Assembly (NCBI GenBank): GCA_922989275.2
Contig: OV277861.1
Coordinates: forward strand, 25,760,479 to 25,824,478
DNA from: Gari tellinella
Taxonomy: Eukaryota; Mollusca; Bivalvia; Cardiida; Psammobiidae
Reading direction: 5' to 3'
Length of the DNA stretch: 64,000 nucleotides
Shown: in pieces, positions 26,201-38,200 of the stretch
How positions within the stretch are numbered: position 1 is the stretch's first letter
Layout of the letters: every line of letters starts with the position of its first letter
Program-made: the position numbers and the translations under genes
The notes under the pieces: model-generated
Seen by the model: the letters and a program-made list of their open reading frames with translations, nothing else
Told to the model about the DNA's origin: nothing
Database searches by the model: none

Positions 26201-29200
26201 CCCTGGGGTCAAAATTGGCCCCGCCCCGGGGGTCACGGTTTTACATAGAGTTATATAGTGAAATTTTCATACGTCTTCTTCTCTGAAACTAATATGGCCA
26301 GAGCTTTGATATTTGGCATAGTGACACTTCTAGATGTCCTATACCGAAATTGTACAAATGGTTCTGGTCCGTTGCATAACTAGGTCACAGGAGCTAAAAA
26401 TAGATTTTTTACAATGAAAACTTAAAAAATCTTCTTGTCTAAAACTACAAGGGCCAGAGCTTAGATATATGGCACATATCATCGCCTACAGGTCCTCTAT
26501 AAAGTTTGTTCAAATTATGACCCTAGGGTCAAAATTGGCTCCGCCCGGGGGGTCACTGTTTTACAAAGAGTTATATAGAGAAAATTTCAAACGTCTTCTT
26601 CTCTGACTCTAATATGGCCAGAGCTTTTATATTCTGTATGGTGACACTATTAAATATACTTTACATATTTTGTTCAAATTGTTCCGGTCTGTTGCATATC
26701 TAGGTCAGACTTGGACATAAATCAATATCTCCATTTTTCCAATTATTCTCAGGTGAGCGAATATGCCCCATGGGGCTCTTGTTTGAATATGGGTGGAGTG
26801 GGGGGGGGGGGGGAGTTTTCTGCCTATGAGTGACAGTGTAATATACTAGATATAATGCTTAAAACTCTTGCGATGTATGAATAGTCATATCTATTTTCAT
26901 AAAAAAAAGTGTCCTTGACTAATTTATATAACAAACTCTAAAGCAATTTCTTTGATGGAATAAGAAACAGCTTATAGCTCTAACCAGGATTATTCTGCAT
27001 ACAATGGAAATCAGATCCAACTTTTGTAGAGGTTATAATTGAAAGGGAGTACTTTGCTTTAAAGCTGAAAATACTTAAAGCAACAAGCAAAAACTGAATC
27101 TTGCAGAAATAACCCTGTATATTGTATTACTTTCATGGTTCAGACTACAACCAGACTTAGTAGTTGATTTTGATATGAGAATTTTTATTTATATTAGATC
27201 TATATGTATGTGCTGAAAATCATGAAAAAAGCATTGTGTATAGAAACTTGATGGCTCCAAACTTTTTGCACTGGTAATAATAGTTTTAGCAAAAACATGT
27301 TTATTGGGAAAGAATAGCCTCTTCTCCACTGTATCTAGAGCTCTGGGGCCCGTTTCATAAAACTTCGTACGACAAATGTTGTCGTAAGTCAGATTATAAA
27401 ACTCTCAATAAGTATTTATTTCTCCATCTAATCCTGTCTTGTGACATCTTTTTGGAATCGTCTTGAAAAGACGATTCCAAAAAGGTGTCACAAGACAGGA
27501 TTCGATAGAGAAATTAGAGATTAAATGTATTTTAAAGTTTTGACTTACGACAACATTTGTCGTAAGAAGTTTTATGAAACGGGCCCCTGTAAGTGTGTAT
27601 GTTTTACAGATCTTCTGTGATATTACGTACACTGTGACCTCGTGTACAGAGAATGAGGGACATCGGTATGGCAGGTTTCTATGTGCTGCCCTGGAGACAG
27701 TAATGAGATGGCACAGCAATAAGGCCATCTATGACAAGGTGGGTACTGAGTGTCACAAATATGCCTACTTTACCAGTAGGTTTTGTTTTTTCGCGGGCAT
27801 GATATTTTACCCCTGTTCTTCTGTTAATTTGTTTGTTATTCTATCCATCCCACTCCTACAGTTTTCAAGCCACAATCTTTTAATTTTACATGACGTTTTC
27901 ACAAATACCACAGAAGTATTTGCTGGAAACGGACAATAAAAACAAGGCTCCAAATACAAGTCACAGGTTTCTTGCTTTCAAAATGTACTCAAACGTAAGC
28001 TTGTTCATAATACAAGCGGTCTTTACCTTTAGATTAGACGAAATACTGGTTTAATAGGCATACCGTTTCCCAGTTGCAGGAATTGTATTAGTATGTTTTA
28101 TAGATTGTGTGATTCCAGATTTGTTTTAATTATGAGCAATGGATAAGCTCATTGTAAGAAAATTTGAGTTAGCTATATGTCAAGCAGAGCTCCAGATAAT
28201 GTGGGCATTTCAAATACTTACTTCAATTTGTCTCCACCAAAATCTGTGATGTGACACCTGTTGGAATTGTCTCTAGTGAGTGGTCACAACTTTGCTGGAG
28301 ACATCGTTTGAAATGTTAAGATTACCCACTGTTATCTAGAGCTCTAGATATGTACCACTTATCAAGCCCCAACTATAACGTGTAGCTTATCCCATTACCC
28401 AATAAATACACCTTTTTATGCCTTTGATTTAATACCTCAGTCTAGAAAATAGTTCAATTTTATACAGTCATCTATTTGTTTCATAAGAAATATTTGCTAT
28501 ATCCTAGCAGTTGATAGCTTAAAGAAGGCACATTCTTCTTTCCTTTCAACCTGCTTTAAATGGTCACCTGTAACTGTTTTCAATACTAGAACCAGGCTAT
28601 GGGGTAATGGGTTATTTTGTACTTTAACCCATTACCCCATAGCCTGTTTCTAGTTTTGAAGACAGGTGATTACCTAAAGCAGGTTGAAAGTAAAGCAGAA
28701 TGCGCCTTAAGGCGCATTCTGCTTTACTTTCAGCCTGCTTTAAGCTATTATCTGCTAGAATATAGAAAATATTTCTTATGATTCTTATTTGTAACAGAAT
28801 AAATTAAAACTATTTTCATCAGTAGAGAAATAAATTAAAGGCGTAAAAAGGCGTATTTATGAGGGAATGGGTTAACTGCTATTGCAGGAGTGTGGGACAT
28901 ACCCAGGCTTTGTCACAGTATTCAGGAAGGGTGAGAACAGTAACAACAAGGCTGACCAGCTGGACTTTGAGAACTACCGCCATGTATGCCATAAGTGGCA
29001 CTTCCGAATCACCAAGGCCATGGTGGCTTGTATAGAATCAGGCAACTACATACAGATCAGAAATGCTCTCATCGTCCTCACAAAGGTATGTTCTGGCAGT
29101 TTTATCTGTGGAAAAGATTAGATGTACAGTCGAGCACCAGTATCTCGAACGTCAGAATCTCGACTACAATGCCTCGACGATTGTCTCAAGTCCTGGAAAT

Positions 29201-32200
29201 ATTTGTTCTTATTCTTATGTAATCTTACCTGCCCTATTTCGACTATGGCTAATCTCGATTACCCCCGGTATTTCGACTATAGATTTTGGCCATATCCATT
29301 TAATTGTTCTCAATTGACACCCAGTATCTCAACGACTGTAAGTCATCATGCATTGATACGCTCGCCGACTTTGATCGCGAGTATCGGACTGGAAATCACA
29401 GGTAAAATCATTAACCGGAACTATCGGTAGCTTGACATGTGGCTGAATGGGTGTTAGGTGATAATTGTCAAACAACAGTAAATTATCGCTTAAAGTTTGG
29501 TCGTCGCATCCTTAAAATAAGTCTCCTAATAACCGTCATTTTCAGTGTTGATTCATTTCATCAAGAGTAGCGCCCCTTGATAAAACAGATGTCGAGGGAA
29601 ACAGTACCGCGGAGAAGGAAGGAAAATATGAATAATACACGAAATTCCGCGATAAACAAAACAGAGTGGTAAAAAGCTATACATAGCTTATGTTATATTG
29701 TTATGAACTGTCCGACAAATAAATATTGAGCCAAATCGACCAAGATGTCTTGCGGAATCCTGGTCAATGTCTCATGAATATTCAATGAGGTCAAATGCAT
29801 GAAATGTACACAATTGACCCATGTGTCTTAAATACTAAATATAAGGATTTTTTTTACGAATTATGCTTAGCGCAATTACTTTTTCTTAACCTAGGGTGGT
29901 TTTTCACCAGCTCCAATGAATTTCACTGTGATTTCCTAAATAAAACAATGTTTTCGTGAGTATTTGACAGCCGGAAGTAAACCGGTTTGTTGATGCGCAG
30001 CTTTACCGCACGCGCAGACTTACCGTACTCGACTGTAATAACCAAAACAACCCATGTATAATTTCATGTTCGGTGTTTGCAAAATAAATATTTTACGTTC
30101 GCAGCTGTTCAATATAATCTCCCTGGTCAAGTACTAAATAAAATGTGTGTTATTGATTGTCTATCTTTAACGTCCATGTTTTGTGTACAAAAAATACAGT
30201 AAACGTGTAAAATCGAAATCGGCATATAACGTGTTAAAAACGTTACTAATTAAAATGAATTTTACCTATAAAAATTTGTTTCACAAACACGCGAGAGTAC
30301 ATACGTACAGCGGTTTTATTGTTCACAGGCTTACTTTCTGTAAGTTTTGAATTTTTTACCAGTTTGGTTATCTCGAGCCCATGCTTTTCTTGACGCTATT
30401 TCGATCGTCCCGAGACCGTCGAGATACTGAAGTTCGACTGTACATAAAAATTAAATTCAATTAAATCTGTGTTAAGTGGTTACTCCTTTAATACAGGTAC
30501 CAGTAACAGCTTAATGCAGGACAGAAGTAAAGCACAAAGCTCAAAAGAGAGTTGTGCTTTACTTTTGTCCTGTATTAACTCTTTCCTCCCTGAAACTTTA
30601 AATGAACAATTCCAGTTTCCATTTTAGTCTAGTCCATTTCTGACTTTTAAGGGTTGTTTTTGTCAATGTTTGGCATTAGACCCTGATCAGAGGGCTCCTT
30701 TCGGAGCCCTCTGATCTGGGTCTTCACTGTTTGCATAAGACATGTGTACTATTCACATGTACTCTGTTTGAAAAGGACGCCTATATGCGGGACTAGGGTT
30801 CAAAGGGTTAAGCTGCTACCTGTATTTAAAAAACTGATACAATTCACGTTTTTAGTGACTGCTTAAGACAAGTCTGACTGTACAGAGTTTAGACTGTTGA
30901 AATTTATAACACAATATTGTGAAATTCATGTATGATTCAATAATATATTGCAATTTATTACTTTTAAATTGATAAACCTATTTGTATTTTGTGTGCATGA
31001 ATAGCAGAAAGTTGTGAAGGGACTCATGAATATATACCATAAGAAATATTTCCTCTTTCTTAGAAGATTGCAGCTTAAAGCAGGCTGAAAGTAAAGCAGA
31101 ATGCGCCTCAAGGCGCATTCTGCTTTACTTTCAACCTGCTTTAAGTGGTCACCTATCATCAATACTTGAAGCATAGTCCATGTGGTAAACTGGTAATGGG
31201 TTAACCATGTTGTACAGTGTAATGATCAGTAAGCTTGTTTTCAGATCTTGCCCCACTACCCACGTATTGTGCAATTTGGCTCACCGTTGGAGAGGAGAGT
31301 TGATAGACTGAGGCAGGAGGAGAAAGACAAGAGACCAGATTTATATGCTTTAGCCATGGGGTAAGTGTGGTCTCTCTATCTTATGCTGGTTATGAACTAC
31401 ATGTAACAGTCAAACCTGTAACAAGCGACCACTCAGAGAACAAAATATTTTTATTTGTTAACTCTTCCTCCCTGAAGCTTTAAATGGAAAATTCCAGTTT
31501 CCATTTTAGTCTAGTCCATTTTTGGCTTTTAAAGGTTGTTTTTGTCCATTTTTGACATTTCGGAGCCCTCTGATCTGGGACTTCACTGTTTGCACAGGAC
31601 AAGTGTTATATTCACATGTATACTGTTTGAAAAGGACGCCCATATGCGGGACTAGGGTTCAAAGGGTTAAGGGAGATGGCAGTTTAATACAAGACAAAAG
31701 TTATAGGAGCCTTCTGCATTTTGTCCTGCATTAAGCAGTCACTTGTATTTAAAGATCATGCTTCTTCATTCAGTGCTTGCTTAATGCAGAATTGACTTAA
31801 CAACGCCCCTCTACGTCGTCATGGTTCAGTTACGTAATAGATTTCAAACAAATGCAACATGATGCCTAGCTATGATGGGATCTTTGATCGCATAATTTTT
31901 TTTGTTAAGCTTATACACACCTTGACAGTTGTAAACACAAACCTCAAACACAGACAGGGGTGCGAAAATGTCTTAAACTCCGAATAGTGATCCTCTATCT
32001 GAATATTTGGTTAAGTATTTGGATAGTCAAAAATTCATTGACATCCCTAAAAAAGGCTATGTACTTGATCATAATTAGATTCCCTTTTATTCTTTATTAT
32101 CTGCATTACATTGAAACAGAATGTTAAGTGTGTTCTTTTCATTGCAGATATTCAGGCCAGTTGAAGAGTAAGAAAGGTGGCTGGGTAAATGAGACAGAAT

Positions 32201-35200
32201 TTCATCACAGGGACAAAGATGTGAGTAGCCTGGAACAGGATAGTATTCCTTTACCCCATTATTTGTTACTAATTTTGAAGCCAGGCGACCAGTTAAAGCG
32301 GGTTGAAAGTAAAGCAGAATGCACCTAAAAGCTCATTCTGCTTTACTTTTAGCCTGCTTTGATATATAAAGTATTTCTAATGATCCATATTCATGCCTGT
32401 ATAGAGTGAACTATTTTCTTCTGTGGATGAATAATTTCAAGATGTAAAAATGTGTATCTATGGATTAATGGATATATGAGCTATTCTAGAGGAAATGGAT
32501 GAGCAGATCTTGTATTCATTATCACGTTCCTAAGTTTGAGACTGTTATACTTTGAATTGGCCACCAGCTTCTGTTGACCGGCAGACGTTGTCAAGTGGCA
32601 ACACGCTCGACTACGATACAACAAGTTGTGAGTTCGATCCCCACAGGACCTAGTCCTTCGGGTGAGACAATATAAACCAAAGTCTGATGTATCATAGCTT
32701 TACACTGGGCATCCAAAAGAACCGGAGTACTCTTTCGATAATAAGAGTAAGGCAATTGCCCCCAGGTTTTCTGTATTCTCTACCCTCTCTCTAGGGCGTA
32801 GATGGCAGAAAAGGACATTAACAAACAATCAACCCAAACCAGCTTCTGTTTGAATATTCTTAGGTTGAAGACTCTAGAATTTTAGATTAGTCAGAGTATT
32901 CTTTAATTGGAATGAGGCTGAAGAAAATAACTTTATCATTTTAGTTTGACTCCCAGCTTCTGCCATCCTGGGTGAAGCTGGGAGTCAAATCAAAGTGATA
33001 AGATGCACCTAAGACTATGTAAAGGAAATTCAATGCCATACATTGCAAACATTCCATGATCAATTTTGTCGATTAAAACTTCGTTTCTGATCTGACAGTC
33101 AGCTGATGCCCCTGACAACTGAAATGTAATACAGTCGAATACCGTTACCTCGAAGTTGAACGGACCGTGAAAAAATATCGACGTAGCCGAAGTTCGAGCT
33201 AATGGGAGTTTCTCATTTGAGATTTGTATCGTCATATCGAAGTTTTAACGTTATTCTTGATCCTAGTGTTTATTGGCAGTTGATTGGTAATTGAAAATAA
33301 ATGCGTAGGAAATTAGAATCTGACAAAATCTTCAAAAGGTAATTGAAAATAAATGCGTAGGAAAGTAGAATCTGACAAAATCTTCAACTCATAATTTTCA
33401 AATTGATGAAGGTGGTCAGTATTTTTAAAAGTAGAGAATCTACGCGTCTATTAGATATGATATGCGGGAGCGAGTAAACAATTTTCGTATTTTAATACAT
33501 TTGGTAGATCTACCTGATTTCATCAGCATAAACATCCAGCGCATGGGTGCTAACACAATTTTTATAACATAAAATTAGGTTTACACATTTCATCACACCA
33601 ACACAGTGAACTGTTTACACTTCCGGTGACGCTCTGGAAGCGTTAGTTGTTTACATGTTTAATTTTCAAAAGGGTGTGTCCGACTTCGAAACGCCGGCGA
33701 ATTATTTCGGCGTTTCAAACAGAAGCGGCGTGTTTGAACTGACTTAGATAAAAAATAAATCAGAAATGAAATGTAACTTTTGTTTGATCTCACTACACTT
33801 ATTCGCCGTACGGCACCTTCAGTCTGCACTACAAAGAATTCTGTAGTCTGATTTAAACAGCGTGGCTATAATTGTCCCAGGTTTGACAGAATCGTCATCG
33901 AAAATATTTACGCAAACTTCGTAACCAAAGTTATTCGGGAATTCATTAATAATATTGATCAAATGCAATTAAGATTGGATTATCTTTCGTGCTGATTAGT
34001 GCAATTTCGGACATGTTCACTCAGTTGGTGCTACAATCAGTCACGGTGGCCGAGAGCCATTTTTCGCACCTCCATCCAATGTTTGCCGAATGTGCGATAT
34101 GCGGTCATGGTGAAGCAGATATCGACGTAAGGGTGAGAAAAATTCTCTGGTTCTGAAAAATTAAATCGACGTAACCGATAATATCGAGGAAACAATATCG
34201 AGCAAATGAGGGATTTACTATATAGATAAAGAAGGAATTTGCCGGGACCGGTGAAAAATATCGACGTAAGCGGAGTATCGACGTATCGAATATCGAGGTA
34301 ACGGTATTCGACTGTATATGGTTAAACTCGGGAAAAAAATGCTGTGTTGACCATATTTTGTTTTGATAAATGAAACTTCAAGCATAACAGTTACTTTTTC
34401 CTGACAACCAATGTTTTGTTTGGACAACCAGTATCCAGAGCACCAGATAAGGGTAGTTTTTCAAAAACTAAAATCTTTATTTCAGAATTAAACCCTATGG
34501 TGTCACTACTCATTAGAATCGTCTCTTCGAGACGATTCTAATGAGTAGTAACACCATAGGATTTGGTGCTGAATAAGTGAGAAAATGTTTGATTTGTTGA
34601 AATAACTCCCTCTTATCTGGAGCCCTGAGTATCAAAGAAAGTAATTGTTCCAAGGACAACCAAAATATAAAGCTACTTTTGCCTTTTGCAGACAGCATCT
34701 GATGTTTGCATTGTTATTCCGCAGACACTGTTGTAGATACTGTTTTGTTTTTGTTTTACAGAAGAAAGCGGCAGCGGCGGCAGCAGCAGCAGCCGCTGCT
34801 TCATCAGGGTCAGTAGAGAACGGAAAAGGTGACAGCAAAGAGAAATCTAAATTAGTGAATGGCGAGAGTAAGTAAACTAGTGTCAGAGCTCCAGATAAGA
34901 GGGAATTAACTGAACAAATCCAACATTTTCTCCCTTATTTAAGCACCAAATCCTATAGTGTTACTACTCATTAGAATCGTCTCGAAGTGAGTAGTGGCAT
35001 CATAAGATTTAATTCAGAAATAAAGATATTAGGATTTGAAATACTCCCCTTATCTGGAGCTCTGTTTTATCCTGATTAAAGAAGTACATGTAGTAGATGG
35101 CGAAACTAAGTCAAACATGTATTAACCCTTTGAGCCCTAGTCCCGCATATAGGCGTCCTTTTCAAACAGTGTACGTGTGAATAGTACACTTGTCCTATGC

Positions 35201-38200
35201 AAACAGTAAAGACCCAGATCAGAGGGCTCTGAAAGGAGCCCTCTGATCAGGGTCTACACTGTTTGTCATAATGCCAAAAATGGACAAAAACTACCCTTAA
35301 ATGCCAGAAATAGACTTGACTAAAATGGAAACTGGAATTGTCCATTTGAGGTTTCAGGGAGGAAAGAGTTAATCCATTACTCCATAGACTGTTTCTGGTA
35401 TTGAAGATGGGTAACTACCTAAAACAGGTTGAATCTAAAGCAGTGAAGACTGGTAACTACTTAAAGCAGGTTGAAAGTAAGGCACATTCTGCTTTACTTT
35501 CAGCCTGCTTTAAGCTACCATCTGCTAGAATATAGAAATGTTTCTTATGATACATATTCATGACTATAAATTGGAGCTATTTTCTTGAGTGGAGTCATAA
35601 ATTAAAGGCATAAAAGGCATATTTATGGGGTAATGGGTAAACAAAAGTGTAGATGGCAAAACTCAGTCAAATATGTACTCAAACTCATTCCCCCATAGTT
35701 TGCTTAAACTACAGATTCAATATCATATAAACCAAAGCTTTTAGAAAGTTTATCAAAATCATTATAATTATGACTTTTTCTGAGTATACATGTTTGTGTG
35801 TAATAAAAGCAAGACCGTAAATTCATTCTTGTAGAATCATAATAGCTAAAAAATTATTGATACTCATAAATGATATTTACGTCAGTTTATTGTTATATTT
35901 TATAATAGTCTGTAACCACTTCCTTAAGTCCTGTTACTCCATAGCCTGTTTCTAGTTTTGAAGACAGGTGACTACTTAAAGCAGGTTGAAAGTAAAGCAG
36001 AATGTGTCTTGGAGGCACATTCTGCTTTACTTTCAACCTGCTTAAAGCTACTATCTGATAACACATAAGAAATATTCTTATATCGGTAGTACATATTCAT
36101 GACTGTATAAAGTTGAATTATTTTCTTCAGTGGAGGAATGAATTAAAGGTGTAAAAAGGTAAAAAGGTATATTTATGGAGTAATGGGTAAAGTTATTCAG
36201 GTTAGGTTGTATGTTTGTATTTACAGAAAGTTCATCACAGAACAAGGAGAATAAGACCAAGGTGAAGACCGAGAAGTCGGTGGAGAAGTCGAAACAAGAC
36301 GACAAGTCAAAGCAAGTCACCTCAGCTGATATGAAGAGAATAGCAGCAGAACTAGAGAGGAAAGACCAACAGGCCAAGTATGATCTTATGAAGCTCTTTG
36401 TTAGATCCCCTTCTCTTGTAAATAGGGGTGTATTCAGGGCTCCAGATAAGGGCAGTATTTCAAAAACTAAAATCTTTATTTCTGAATTAAACCCTATGGT
36501 GTCACTACTCATTAGAATCATCTCTTCGAGACGATTCAAATCAGTGGTAACACCATAGGATTTGGTGCTGACATAAAGGAGAAATTGTTGGATTTGTTCA
36601 ATTTTCTTTCTATTATCTTGAGCCCTAGTATAATGATGACTAACAAACATTTAGGATCCAGATGAGATGTCAAGCGAACTCTGCATATCATCTGGATTGT
36701 AACTATTTGACACTCATTCTACAGGAACTACCCTATAGGGAAAGGAATGATATATTAGATATATGTCGAGGACAGCATTTTACAGGAGGACAATGTGTTT
36801 CAATTGGACTGTATGTTTAAGAAAACCCGACTTGTTCAATGGGAAAAGGGTTAATCTGAAATAGTGTCTACTTCACTGCCAGGATTTTCTCTGCTTAAAA
36901 AATGCTAAGAGCTATAAAATTGCTTCCATTGATCAAATTTATTGTGAGGTTTTAACCCCTTCACCGCCATATTGTCTTCTGCTTCAATAGTGTTGTCTGC
37001 AATATCGTTTCAAAGTTTCTGGGACACCCGCAGCAGTTGAAAAATAAACTCAGGATCAAGTCAAGTTAGATTTAAGGCAGTATAACTGACGTAATTTCAA
37101 ATCAAGTGACAGTTTTGATCCTGATCAGACGCCGCGTTGCAACTGTTTGCCAATGTGCTTTATGGCGTCATTGAGAGTGCAAAAAGGTTAGCTCTTTGCA
37201 TGCTGGGTAATTTTTTCATCTGTAACAAGTGTTGTCTGCTATACTGTTCTAAAAATAGAATTTTCTAAGTTTCTTTTTAAAGAGGCTCGCAACCGGATCG
37301 AGCATTAAAAATAGTAATTTGTAAATATATGTCAAATGCTTATATAAATGCGTAAGATTTAGTTTAGGATAATAAATTCTGTTAAAAAATGCATTTCAAA
37401 AAAAAAAAAAAGAAGAAGCTCTGGTGGGATTCGAACCCGTGACCCTCCATGCGAAGACAAAAGTGAAAAATGAGGCAACGCCTTTACGCCCTCGGCTACG
37501 GACGCTCTCTATATATATGGTAGCTAATTAACGTACTTCACTGATAGCTATTGATAGAACATTATTCGGCTAGGGTTTATGTCTGACCCCGTGTAGAGAA
37601 ACAACATCTATACCGTTAGCTAACGCTATGGAAAAAACGATGGAAAATATCTAAAAAAACTAAGATTTGGCGACGATTCTTGAGACTTATTTTGGACTGA
37701 TCATATTTTTTTACTGTCAGAAGCCAAATAATGCCACAAATTTGCTTTTATTTGAGTATTTTATTTTATTTTGACAAGAACACCATCCGGTTGCGAGTCC
37801 CTTTAAAACATGTTCAGAGTCTCAAACAGTTTGGATCCTGATGAGACGCTGCGTTTCATGTAGCTATCCACCTATAAAAACTTTGTAAACAAAATACCCT
37901 GAGGGCGGGACTTGTGGATATGATTCATGGAATTTGTCGATCATTTTCTGTCGTTTATTTCGCTTAAACACCGAAAAAATTAGCTCATTTCTTAAATATT
38001 GTTTCTCACCAGTGCTAAAAGAAGTGGTTCCAAAGAGAAAGAAAAGCGAGACAAAGAGAGAAAGTCTGCAGAGAAAGCGGCTGAAGTCAAGATAGAGAAA
38101 GTAGCTAAAGAAAGCAGCAAGAAAGAGACAAGCAGCAAGAAAGACGAGAAAAGTGCTGCAAAATCCAGGGATGAGAAAGCTGAGGTATTGCATGAAAAAA

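Noticed and set aside
27574..27939. 121-codon frame as a separate gene
   Set aside because: Its central part is THOC2 exon 25; the rest is intron read through the donor.
34632..34838. Minus-strand frame with a polyalanine-like run
   Set aside because: Antisense reading of the GCN tract of exon 29.
36078..36650. 190-codon minus-strand open frame
   Set aside because: It runs antisense through a family B element, THOC2 exon 30 and a family A element; exon 30 fits the + strand gene perfectly.
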